Below are positions 18,870 through 27,666 of a DNA stretch of 64,000 nt, piece by piece. The position numbers and the translations under genes are program-made. The stretch comes from Myroides fluvii. Lineage in GTDB: Bacteria; Bacteroidota; Bacteroidia; Flavobacteriales; Flavobacteriaceae. The notes below the pieces were generated by a model. The model ran no database searches. It had not been told where the DNA came from and saw nothing but the letters and a program-made list of their open reading frames with translations. The stretch's first letter is position 1; every line of letters starts with the position of its first letter. Location of the stretch: the NCBI RefSeq assembly GCF_009792295.1, contig NZ_CP039934.1:3492501-3556500 (forward strand), written 5' to 3'.

Positions 18870-19994
18870 CTACTCTGTGAATTTATTGATTTCATATTCC
18901 AAATTAATTATTTTTTCATCATTGTTCATAACAACAAACTCCCCAATATCTAAGTCAATAAAATCTTTCTCTTCGTTTCTTGGTACTATAGGAGTTAAAT
19001 AGACTTTTAGCGTTTTTTCATTTCTTAAATGGTTAAACCATAGTTGTTCTAATTCACTTGAGTATACTCCAGTCATGGAATTATTTATTCCAAAAATTGT
19101 TTTCACCTGGTTTTTATTAATATTAAAAACTACTTTCTTTCCCCATTTTAAATCACCTAAAAAGTAAAAACAACTCAATTGAAATACACTTAAAACAGGT
19201 AGGTCATCCTCTAAGCTAAAGGATATGCCTAATACACCTTCATTTTCTAAGTTATCATTGGAGATACTTTTATTTGAAAAATAATTCAATAAGTAGTTAT
19301 TTAAGCTTTGTATAGAATAAATTGCCTTCAAAATTTCATCTTTACTTACCCTAATAGTATCATCATCTAATGAAATAACTATATCTCCAACAATTTTATA
19401 GTTATTATGTCCTATAATGTTTCTAATCTTGACATTATATGCTGTATTAAATAATTTACTTACTAAAGAATAAGGCGCTAATTTGGTTTTCAGATTATCT
19501 ATCAAAACTCCTTTCTTTAACTTTCCTTTTCTATCTTTAAAGTTAATTAAATCTGTTTCTATCACATTCTTGTCATTTAAGTACAAAAATGAATATAACA
19601 CCCAAAACAATATCTCAATTTCAAAATATTGTTGATATAAAAAGCAAATATTTTGACTTAAATCTGAATTAGGTAATTGACTAAAAATCTCAAATACATT
19701 TAGTCTTTTTTGAGAAAAAATTTCAGATGAGTTATTTTCTATAAAAAACTTTACTAATTGGTTATGCTCTATTGTTCCTCCTTTTTCATCTAAAATATTT
19801 TTAAACTCAATAAAAGTTTCTTTTTCATCTTGATTTAAAAGCAATGTATACAACCAGTTTCTATAATAAGTATAAGCATCTATATTTACACTAAACAATT
19901 TATGTAGCTCTCGTTGATAAATTTTTGGTTCATCAATTTCAAAATTTGAAGAAATCCAATGTTCATAATTTAATATTCTATTTCTTAATTTCAT
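18870..19994 (-). CDS. Unknown protein with a possible HEPN-like motif
   Basis: A 374-residue, mostly helical protein that I cannot assign to a family. Around residues 189-200 it reads KIRNIIGHNNYK, an R-x4-H motif in a helical context, which is the catalytic signature of HEPN RNases and also of non-catalytic HEPN scaffolds. The C-terminal third looks beta-rich. The start lies 12 bp after the stop of the ABC ATPase gene, so it is the fourth and last gene of that operon. An added effector, sensor or antidote of the ABC system is possible; function is inference. Confidence 0.7.
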   Translation of the reverse strand: MKLRNRILNYEHWISSNFEIDEPKIYQRELHKLFSVNIDAYTYYRNWLYTLLLNQDEKETFIEFKNILDEKGGTIEHNQLVKFFIENNSSEIFSQKRLNVFEIFSQLPNSDLSQNICFLYQQYFEIEILFWVLYSFLYLNDKNVIETDLINFKDRKGKLKKGVLIDNLKTKLAPYSLVSKLFNTAYNVKIRNIIGHNNYKIVGDIVISLDDDTIRVSKDEILKAIYSIQSLNNYLLNYFSNKSISNDNLENEGVLGISFSLEDDLPVLSVFQLSCFYFLGDLKWGKKVVFNINKNQVKTIFGINNSMTGVYSSELEQLWFNHLRNEKTLKVYLTPIVPRNEEKDFIDLDIGEFVVMNNDEKIINLEYEINKFTE

Positions 19995-20006
19995 ACCAAT
20001 ATATTT

Positions 20007-21941
20007 TTATATCAACCCACCTTCTTCAGCTTTAATCCAATCTTTTAGAATGTATTTTTCAAACTCTTGCTCTTTAGCGTGTTCTAAAACTATTATTTGA
20101 GATTTAATACCATAGTTTTTATATATTAATTCAATTTCTTCATTTAAAACTTTTAAAATGTTTATAACTTGTTTAATATTTTCATCATATTGTTGAAGTT
20201 CTTCTTGATCTGTTATTTCATTTTTCTTTGCTGTTCTAGGGAAATAAACTTGACTTGGTTGATCTAGTATTAAAATATTTGGAATTATCGATTTATTGTG
20301 ACTACAAGATAAATGTAAGAAAGCTAAAAATAAAGAAAGGTGGCAAGCTAACCAATTAGCTCCACTTCCCATTTCATCTAATCTAATTTTTTCTGATTTG
20401 TGTTTATGATAAAAACTAAAATCATCGATATTGAATTGAAAATCAATAGGTTTTAGCTCTTCTTCAAAATCTAATTTATTTGCAATTCGGTCCATTTCTT
20501 TTTTAATAAACAATTCAGTTTCTACCTTGAACTGATTCAAATTTTTATATTTTAAAAATTGTTTATTTAAAGAAAAAAGTTGTTCCTTTAAACTAGTTAA
20601 TTCTGAATTATATTTTGATTTATCATTAGATTCAAGAAGATGTTTAATAGTAGTTTCTAAAACTCCTTTTTTGTGGATAATAGACTCACGTTTACTTTTA
20701 ATTTCATCAATATCAGTATTTTCCTTAGTGATAATTTCTAAATTATTAGAAATTCTTTTTATTTTGTTAGTAATTTTTTTTCTGTCTGATCTTAATTTCT
20801 CAATTATTTGAGTACTATCCTTTGAAAATGTGTTAATCTTTGTTAGCTCTTTAATTAAATTTTCTCTTGATCTATTTAATTTATTAATCTTATCATTTAA
20901 GTGAGTAACTGAATTATCACATAAAGGACACGTTAACCCTAAACTCGCATTATTATATTTTTGTTTAGCATTAGCTTGATGGAGATGTTTAGCATATTCC
21001 AAACTATCGTCAGAATTTGACTGAAAACTTGAAAGTGCACTTTCTATTTCATTTCTTTCTACATAAAGAATTTCTCGCTCATTTTCTAATTGTGATATTT
21101 TAGTAAATGTTTTAGTTTGATTATTTAATATTTTGGAGGGTATAGGTAAATTTAGCCCAATTTTTTTTAATTCATTTAATGTTAGATTTTCTTCAAGAGT
21201 AAGATCTAATATTGAATAATAAATCTGTATTTGGTCTCTAATACTTTCAATTTGATCAGTTTTTTTCTGTTCAATCCTTTCTAAAATCTTCTCTTCTACT
21301 TTTATCTTTTTTTCAGTATCTTTAATGAGTTTTACTAATTGATAATACTCCCCATCAGCAACACCTAATAACACAGGTAATGCTTGTATTACTCTTTTTC
21401 TTTTTACCAAATCATCAAATCTATAGAATAGTGTGTGTTTGTTCGCAATAAGGTTTTGATGTTGAAAAAGAAATGAAACAGTATCTCTTATTGATAGTTT
21501 GCCAAAATTTTCGTAATCTGATTCTAATTTTTTTAGTGATAAACCTAATAATTCCTCAAATTCACTTTGAACATCGTTTTTAATTGGTTTTAATGCTATA
21601 TCATCAAAATATTCAAACTGTATGTCTTTAATTTTCTTATGATCTGTTTCAATTTTTATATATGCTTTTTGCATATTACCTGTATTTGGAGCAGGACGAC
21701 CTATAACGATGAAAAAATCATTTATTTTATAAATAACCACAAATAAATCAGTGAATTCAGTTATTTTTCCTACAGGTACACTAGATCTTGATGAAAACAA
21801 GCAATAATCAATAATTTCAATAAGTGCACTTTTTCCAGTCTTAGAATCACCAGTAATTATATTTAAACCGTCGTTAAATGACACGAAACGCTTACTTCCT
21901 GTCTTACTAAACAATGCTATTTGCTCAATTATTGTACTCAT
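20007..21941 (-). CDS. DUF3732-type ABC/SMC-like ATPase (ABC-3C / Lamassu-like)
   Basis: A 644-residue SMC-like ATPase with Walker A GDSKTGKSA (residues 31-39), a long central coiled coil (about 190-480) interrupted by a CPLCDNSV zinc-hook-like CxxC near 335, a signature-helix region LDEMGSGANWLACHL and a Walker B segment ILILDQPSQVYFP. This combination is typical of DUF3732 proteins, the ATPase of ABC-three-component conflict systems, which are related to LmuB of Lamassu. It would sense DNA structures or ends. Its start overlaps the stop of the middle component by 4 bp (21938-21941), and it is followed by a fourth gene. Confidence 0.87.
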   Translation of the reverse strand: MSTIIEQIALFSKTGSKRFVSFNDGLNIITGDSKTGKSALIEIIDYCLFSSRSSVPVGKITEFTDLFVVIYKINDFFIVIGRPAPNTGNMQKAYIKIETDHKKIKDIQFEYFDDIALKPIKNDVQSEFEELLGLSLKKLESDYENFGKLSIRDTVSFLFQHQNLIANKHTLFYRFDDLVKRKRVIQALPVLLGVADGEYYQLVKLIKDTEKKIKVEEKILERIEQKKTDQIESIRDQIQIYYSILDLTLEENLTLNELKKIGLNLPIPSKILNNQTKTFTKISQLENEREILYVERNEIESALSSFQSNSDDSLEYAKHLHQANAKQKYNNASLGLTCPLCDNSVTHLNDKINKLNRSRENLIKELTKINTFSKDSTQIIEKLRSDRKKITNKIKRISNNLEIITKENTDIDEIKSKRESIIHKKGVLETTIKHLLESNDKSKYNSELTSLKEQLFSLNKQFLKYKNLNQFKVETELFIKKEMDRIANKLDFEEELKPIDFQFNIDDFSFYHKHKSEKIRLDEMGSGANWLACHLSLFLAFLHLSCSHNKSIIPNILILDQPSQVYFPRTAKKNEITDQEELQQYDENIKQVINILKVLNEEIELIYKNYGIKSQIIVLEHAKEQEFEKYILKDWIKAEEGGLI

Positions 21942-22414
21942 ATTTGTGTTATTCTTAATTTTTTAAAAATCGATAGATATTGTTCTTTAGCTAAAATAAT
22001 TCCTAAATTATATGACGCTTTATATATAGGTTTCAAATAAATATCTTTTTCATCATTGTAATGAATTTCAATATTTGGTATCAAAAATGTATCTATTTCT
22101 AAACTAATTTCATTTGCCAAAACAATTATACCTGCTTTTGTTATTTCCCTATAATCAAAAATTTTTTTATTTAAATTACTCTTAAACACATCTAAATTCT
22201 CATTATCAATGAATGGATTAAATTTTGATTTTTTGTTTAAATTTTTTAATATTTTTTGAGAATTTTCATTGTAAATAAATGGTAATACTATATATATTAA
22301 TTCAGTTTTTATTGATTTAGAATTAACAGATTTAGCACCGCTTAAAAAGTTATGTAGTATTTTACTTATATGAAATGGGGAGAAAATCAAATTCTCTATA
22401 TCACTAGCTCTCAT
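21938..22414 (-). CDS. ABC-three-component system middle component
   Basis: A 158-residue protein (MRASDIENLIFSPFHISKILHNFLSGAKSVNS...) with no catalytic motif. Length, the SPFHISKIL-type N-terminus, and position between a nuclease-effector gene and a DUF3732 ATPase fit the middle component of ABC-3C systems, comparable in role to LmuC. It overlaps both neighbours: its start lies within the 3' end of the effector gene (22404-22414) and its stop overlaps the ATPase start. This points to coupled translation of a complex. Confidence 0.8.
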   Translation of the reverse strand: MRASDIENLIFSPFHISKILHNFLSGAKSVNSKSIKTELIYIVLPFIYNENSQKILKNLNKKSKFNPFIDNENLDVFKSNLNKKIFDYREITKAGIIVLANEISLEIDTFLIPNIEIHYNDEKDIYLKPIYKASYNLGIILAKEQYLSIFKKLRITQI

Positions 22415-23513
22415 CTTCTGAATTTAGATTTAACACAATGTATTTTTCTTCAATGTTGTGTAATAAACGACCTTTAGGATAATATGGTCTTACACCTGCA
22501 ACACCATCTATTGTTGTTTTACTCGAAATTTGATTAATACTTTCGTCAAAAAAACGTCTTGATTTTTCTTTAATATCACAATTTTTAGTTAGTTGATCTA
22601 AGTGACTTTCTTTAAGCTCTATTACTAAATCTCTAATATCTTCATCATAATTATCAAGAGTCTCGTATAAGCTTAATCTCTCTTGTATCATCTTTATTTG
22701 ACTTTCAGAAGCTTTTAAATAATTACTCATAGAGCTTCCAATTTTATTTACATACTCAATATTTTGCAATTCTTTAACAAAATAAAAGTTATTAGTAGTA
22801 TTACTATTTGCAGAAGCATTTGATACTGGAAATGATAGATCGTCAATTTGATATCTATTTGCATATGATTGAAAATTTGCCCTAAAACTATCAATATCAA
22901 TTTCCCATAAATAGCTGTCTGAGTTAATTAATTCAGATGAAATATATCCAAGTAAATAATTTAAGAAAGATTCTCTTTCGTTTCTTTTTATCAAATTTTT
23001 AATTGCAGAATGATTTATTAGTATTTCTTGATAATACTCTTTTGCTGATTGTTGGTTACTCTTTATCACAAATTTTTCAAGAATAGATTCAAGATTACTT
23101 TTATCAAATTTTACTACATTACTATAGTATTGTGAAATTGTTTTATTTGATTTTACGGCAAGAATTTTAGCGCATTTTTCATTTTTTTTTAATTCATTCC
23201 ATTTTTCAAATATTGAACCTATTTTTACTTCAGCAGTCGTATGTAGAATAAATTTATCATAAAACCGAAATGTATCATATTCAGTTATTATATTTGATAG
23301 AGTTTTCCAAAAGTCTATATGAGTATCAATTAACTTTTTATCTTCATTAATTGAGTGTTTAATTTCCGTTGATGTAATACCATCAGAAATATCTCCAAAA
23401 CATTCTAAATAAATTTTACTTCCATCTTTTGCATCAAGAGATTCTTTTAAAGCAACCATTTCTTGATATTTAAATCCTAAGATATTAGTAGAAGCATCCG
23501 ATTTTGAAGTCAT
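22404..23513 (-). CDS. ABC-3C / Lamassu-like effector, PD-(D/E)XK nuclease
   Basis: 369 residues. The N-terminal domain begins GFKYQEMVALKESL and has ECFGDISDGITSTEIKHS: Asp41, Glu50 and Lys52 form the PD-(D/E)XK core (D-x8-E-x-K), as in Cap4/DUF4297-type dsDNA endonucleases. The C-terminal 120 residues are helical (LKASESQIKMIQERLSLYETLDNYDEDIRDLVIEL) and would bind the other components. It is the first gene of a four-gene operon. In related systems, activated nuclease destroys host or invader DNA (plasmid or phage defence). I infer a similar role. Confidence 0.83.
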   Translation of the reverse strand: MTSKSDASTNILGFKYQEMVALKESLDAKDGSKIYLECFGDISDGITSTEIKHSINEDKKLIDTHIDFWKTLSNIITEYDTFRFYDKFILHTTAEVKIGSIFEKWNELKKNEKCAKILAVKSNKTISQYYSNVVKFDKSNLESILEKFVIKSNQQSAKEYYQEILINHSAIKNLIKRNERESFLNYLLGYISSELINSDSYLWEIDIDSFRANFQSYANRYQIDDLSFPVSNASANSNTTNNFYFVKELQNIEYVNKIGSSMSNYLKASESQIKMIQERLSLYETLDNYDEDIRDLVIELKESHLDQLTKNCDIKEKSRRFFDESINQISSKTTIDGVAGVRPYYPKGRLLHNIEEKYIVLNLNSEDES

Positions 23514-24179
23514 AATTTTCTTTTAAATTGCACACAACATTGTTTTTACGAAACAAAACGTGGTGTAGTTTCGTAAAGCCAAACCTATATGCGTATTTCG
23601 TTAAATTTGCTACTAATATAATTAGTTTTTTGAAAATTAAATACTTATTAGAGTAACTTAAATAGAAATAATTAAACAATGTTATTTTTACTTTCAAACA
23701 TATTAAAACTTTCTCTAATTATATTACGGAAAACCGTAAACCACTCAATATTTTGAGTCTATCTATTACTCCAACTAAAAACCAACGACTTCGGAGTAGT
23801 TTTTCAGCCCTCTGCAAGAGCAAGTAGTTTTGAAAGCTCGAATCTCAATTTCGAGTGCCTCAAAACATAACTTGCTGTGATCTTTCGATTACTAAATCCA
23901 CCAATTTTACAAAGTAAAATCTATAGTGATTTCATATTAAGAAATCACCTACTATTTGACACTAAAGTGCCAAGTGCAACCTTAAAATTCCATTTAAAGT
24001 TTTCAAATTACATATATACTTTCTTTGCTGTAAGATAGTAAAGTAAGTTTTGCAATTATCTTTGAAATAGCGTCTTAAAGCTGTTTTAAAATGATCTTGG
24101 TGTAAAAACGTATTAGTATAATATTTCTAACAAGCTAAAACTTACAACTATCCATAATGTAAAATGTAAACCTTTAAAA
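23514..24179. other. Non-coding region with a long hairpin, relic of an ICE intergenic region
   Basis: No gene is visible in 665 bp. It holds the divergent promoters of the minus-strand operon and the plus-strand gene at 24180. Two structures stand out: TACTCC (from 23767) with GGAGTA (to 23798), and a three-block imperfect inverted repeat at 23819-23876. The texture resembles structured intergenic regions of Bacteroidota conjugative elements, but that is from memory and not tested. Confidence 0.45.
23819..23876. repeat. Three-block inverted repeat (58 nt)
   Basis: AGCAAGT and GTTTTGA on the left pair with TCAAAAC and ACTTGCT on the right; inside them CTCGAA (23837-23842) pairs with TTCGAG (23849-23854). 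The pairing is interrupted by small bulges. No T-run follows, so it is not a simple terminator. A DNA-processing site or regulatory RNA is possible. Confidence 0.6.
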
Positions 24180-24791
24180 ATGTACAACATGGAAACAGTA
24201 AACCAACCATCAAAAAAAGACACTCAAAATGAGTTAGTCGATGAAGACTACTTAATGAATATCTTGAGTGGTGATATAGAAGTAAAGTCTGTAGAACAAG
24301 CTAAGCCTATCGTAGAAGAAAAAGAAGAACCTCTAATCCATGAAGAAGTAACAAAAATCAAAGAGAAGAAGCCAAAGAAAGAAATAGCAACTACTAAATA
24401 CCAAGAGCTTTTTGTTCTAACTAAAGATGCACAGCTGGCATATGAAAATCTTATACAAGACTTAGCTTCTATCTATCAGGAAAATGAATACTTTAATCGT
24501 ATCTTCTTCCCTAGTTTTAAAGAGATTGATTCAAGTGAATTTAATAATAGAGGATTTGTAGTTGGGAGCTTAGAAATCGCTCTTCAAACTATACTTACTA
24601 CAAAAAGCTATGAAGAAGCGATTTTAAAAGTTATGTCTTTAGGTAAAGACACTGATACAAATGGAGCAATTACAGGAGCCTTGGCAGGTATTTTATATGG
24701 ATTTGAAAGTATTCCTAAACATTGGATAGAGCCATTAAAAAGGAAAGAAAATATACTAGCTCTTGCTAAGCAATTACAAAGAGCTTATTAA
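24180..24791 (+). CDS. Chimeric ORF: ICE-type N-terminus, ADP-ribosylglycohydrolase C-terminal fragment
   Basis: 203 residues. The last 80 (GFVVGSLEIALQTIL ... LGKDTDTNGAITGALAGILYG ... IPKHWIEPL) are the C-terminal part of an ADP-ribosylglycohydrolase (DraG/ARH family), with the DTDT metal-binding motif and GALAG loop. The N-terminal metal motifs of that family are missing, so it cannot be a functional hydrolase. The first 120 residues are acidic/Lys-rich (VDEDYLMNILSGD, then KYQELFV) and recall DUF3408-type proteins of conjugative elements; this half is uncertain. The ORF looks like a fusion created by deletion of the region between two genes. Confidence 0.65.
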   Translation: MYNMETVNQPSKKDTQNELVDEDYLMNILSGDIEVKSVEQAKPIVEEKEEPLIHEEVTKIKEKKPKKEIATTKYQELFVLTKDAQLAYENLIQDLASIYQENEYFNRIFFPSFKEIDSSEFNNRGFVVGSLEIALQTILTTKSYEEAILKVMSLGKDTDTNGAITGALAGILYGFESIPKHWIEPLKRKENILALAKQLQRAY

Positions 24792-24882
24792 TTGAATTTT
24801 ATATTAACAAAAGCAAAGAATAGTAAGCTCTATTCTTTGCTTTTTGACTTTAATTCATAAAATTATTATGCCATTTATAGAT

Positions 24883-27189
24883 TTATTTCTTTTCTAAAAT
24901 CCAACTATCTAAAAAATCATTAGCCTTTTGAATGTAATCTAAAGCCTCTTGTTTTGTTTTAGTTTGCCCTGGATGAGCTGCCGAATTCCTATCATTACGT
25001 AAATTATCAAGTAGATTAACTTTTAAACTAGTTGTATTCTTAAATTCTGTTTGTAAAATGGTACCTAATAAATTCAATTCTTTATTATTACAACAATCTT
25101 TAATCAATGTAGATCCTAATAACTTTTTCTCCATTGATGCTTGCATTTTTCCAAACAACCAAGTAGCGTTAGATTTGATTTGTTGGAAGATCTGTTTTAG
25201 TTCATTTTCAATAACTCTTCCATATTGAATGATAACTGGAGAGTAGTCTACAGAACCATTATTAGTACCAAGTAGGAACTGACCTGAAATTAAATAATCA
25301 ACACTCACTCCTGATAGTTTTGATATATCGAATCGACTTAGAACTGATTGTCTATAGACTGTAATATCTTTTTCTTTTACAAATTCATCAATCTTTGTTT
25401 GTAACTTATCTATAGTATCTTTATTTTGTACAAGACTCTGCTTAAATTTTTTAAGTTCAGTTAAGAAACTATCTCTTTGAATATTTAATAAACTTAGTTC
25501 AAGTTTGTAATTTTCGTCAAAAAAACCACCATCAAATATCTTAAAATCTATACTCCCATCATCACCAAAGAGCACATTTTCAATTTGTTTTTTCCCTTGA
25601 ATGGTTTGATTTATCCCTCTTAGATAAAGTATTTTTACATCCTGCTGTTTTAATTTTTTCTCAGCTACTAATGTTTGAAATTTTCTTATTAAGTATTCAC
25701 TATGCGTTTCAATAATTATTTGGATATTAAATTTATTACTAGCCTCTGTGAACATATCTGCTAATAAAGATTGCCATTTAGGATGCAAATTAGATTCTGG
25801 CTCTTCAATAATAAGTAGACTTGGAGCATAACGAATATAATACTCGTCATCATATCCATATTCATTTCTAGTATTTTCATGAGCTAAAACACTAATTTGC
25901 ATTATAATTAAAATAAGCTGTTTTATTCCATATCCAAAATCAACTAAATCACGTTTCACATCATCTAATGTTGTAATTGAAACTAAGATGGATTGATACT
26001 TAGGATTAATCTCAATTTGAATCTCCCTCCCTATTTCAAAAGCTTCAAGGTACTTCTTTACAAAATCACTGTTCATATCAACAACCTCAAAACGCTTTAA
26101 CAAATCAACAAAAGGTGAATTAGAAGAAGCATTATAACTCCTTACATTTTCTTCTTTTATAGCAGATATATAATTTATAGCTGAAATCCTTTGAACTAGA
26201 TTTTCCCAGCTATTCATAAAATAATCTTCTATAATACGATAATTGTCTTTATTTTCTTTTAAGGCCTCCCATTGGAGGTTTTTACTTAAAATTTCTTTTG
26301 CTTGATAATACAAAAGATCTTCTATTTTTGGTGGTTCAATAAAATCTTCTTCACTTATAAAGTCATCTTCTTCAATAGGGGCTTTTCCTGTTATCTGTGT
26401 CTCTTCTTTACTTAATTTTGTAAGAAAAGCATCCCACTCTTCAGTAGAAAGATCCTCTTTAAAACAATTAATAAATAAAGAGGCTACAAGACCATGATCT
26501 CTCGTTATCTTATCTAGTTCTTCTAAGCTCTGCCCCCTCCAACTTACTTTATCCTCCAAATAATTATTGTATACCTCTTTTAAAGACGATATATTTTCTC
26601 TAATCTTATCTAAATTAATTGACCACTCTATATACCCCACTAGAGGGCTATATCTAGGAGGTATACCCCATCGTATTTTTCTTTTTCCACTTCTTAATTC
26701 TTCTTCTTCCTCAGCACGTCTTTTTTCAAAATCTATCTTATAATCAATTTCTTCTTCTTCTGTTGCTTTTCTATATACAAATGAATACAAGATTTTGTTA
26801 TCTTTTTTATCAACTACTTGAAACTCTCTTAATACAGCATTATAACTCCCTTTCTTTTCACTTTGAGCTTCAAATAAAAGGGAGATACTAAAATTCGTTA
26901 ATCCAAAAAAAGTATAGGGAAGAATTATTTCGATACTCCTATTCTCTTTATCAAACAGAAGATTATCAAAATCTCCTAACAAATGTTCTTGCTTTTTAAG
27001 ATCTAGACTAAATGGATATTTTGATTCTTTTATACTGTTTTTCAACATCTGAAGTGCTTTGACAATAGAACTTTTACCAGAATTATTAGATCCTGTTAAC
27101 AGATTTATGGATGTAAATTCTTCCATAAATCCTTTACTATTATCAAAAACGCGGTAATTCTTTAATCCGAAAGTATTTATTAATTTCAT
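24883..27189 (-). CDS. Large AAA/ABC-type ATPase with C-terminal helical extension
   Basis: About 768 residues. The ATG at 27189 (MKLINTFGLKNYRVF) is preferred over one 21 bases upstream. Walker A is LLTGSNNSGKSSIVKAL (near residues 30-45); a 330-residue insert follows; then LLIIEEPESNLHPKWQSLLADM (Walker B and D-loop) and IIIETHSEYLIRKFQ, as in the OLD/AAA_15/AAA_21 group. Next comes a DUF3696-like segment (DFKIFDGGFFDE). The last 150 residues are helical and contain LRNDRNSAAHPGQ, an R-x4-H motif reminiscent of HEPN domains. Related ATPases act in phage defence, often with a nuclease partner; none is adjacent on this strand. Confidence 0.8.
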   Translation of the reverse strand: MKLINTFGLKNYRVFDNSKGFMEEFTSINLLTGSNNSGKSSIVKALQMLKNSIKESKYPFSLDLKKQEHLLGDFDNLLFDKENRSIEIILPYTFFGLTNFSISLLFEAQSEKKGSYNAVLREFQVVDKKDNKILYSFVYRKATEEEEIDYKIDFEKRRAEEEEELRSGKRKIRWGIPPRYSPLVGYIEWSINLDKIRENISSLKEVYNNYLEDKVSWRGQSLEELDKITRDHGLVASLFINCFKEDLSTEEWDAFLTKLSKEETQITGKAPIEEDDFISEEDFIEPPKIEDLLYYQAKEILSKNLQWEALKENKDNYRIIEDYFMNSWENLVQRISAINYISAIKEENVRSYNASSNSPFVDLLKRFEVVDMNSDFVKKYLEAFEIGREIQIEINPKYQSILVSITTLDDVKRDLVDFGYGIKQLILIIMQISVLAHENTRNEYGYDDEYYIRYAPSLLIIEEPESNLHPKWQSLLADMFTEASNKFNIQIIIETHSEYLIRKFQTLVAEKKLKQQDVKILYLRGINQTIQGKKQIENVLFGDDGSIDFKIFDGGFFDENYKLELSLLNIQRDSFLTELKKFKQSLVQNKDTIDKLQTKIDEFVKEKDITVYRQSVLSRFDISKLSGVSVDYLISGQFLLGTNNGSVDYSPVIIQYGRVIENELKQIFQQIKSNATWLFGKMQASMEKKLLGSTLIKDCCNNKELNLLGTILQTEFKNTTSLKVNLLDNLRNDRNSAAHPGQTKTKQEALDYIQKANDFLDSWILEKK

Positions 27190-27494
27190 GAGTAATAATC
27201 TATAATTCAAGATCTAAAATTAAATCAAATTCTTTGCTATTAATAATAAAGCCAGTATAATGATTTATTTGATATACAAATTTCTTCTGAATATATAAAT
27301 AATCAATTACTTAATAGTACTAGTTTATTTTGGCTATAGAATACTCCTATATTTATTTTAGTTAATAGCTCCCTAATAACTTTAATTAATAATATTTTAC
27401 CTTAGTTTTTTAATTCAAATTGACAAAAATACTAAAAAACTACTCCCTTTAAGATTGAGTCTATTTTTTGCTTTAAATACAATAACACAAGAGA

Positions 27495-27530
27495 CTATCG
27501 ATATTGATTTAGATAAATCAATATCGATAG
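27495..27530. repeat. Perfect 16-bp inverted repeat
   Basis: CTATCGATATTGATTT at 27495-27510, loop AGAT, then its exact reverse complement to 27530. It has no T-run on either side, so it is not a usual terminator. It lies in the otherwise empty 27211-27666 gap, 137 bp before the plus-strand gene at 27667, which suggests an operator or a DNA-processing site. The remainder of the gap is AT-rich with no gene. Confidence 0.75.
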
Positions 27531-27666
27531 GTAAACATCATAGAAAATTTCAAGTACCTTATTAGCAACAAAGTATAATAGTAGACCAATATTTAATTCC
27601 TTAATTTTACGCTATGCGATCTCGCAGACTACAAAGCCAATACATAAACTAATTATAACATATATA

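Noticed and set aside
24180..24791. Functional ADP-ribosylglycohydrolase
   Set aside because: Only the C-terminal third of the family is present; the N-terminal metal-binding motif is absent.
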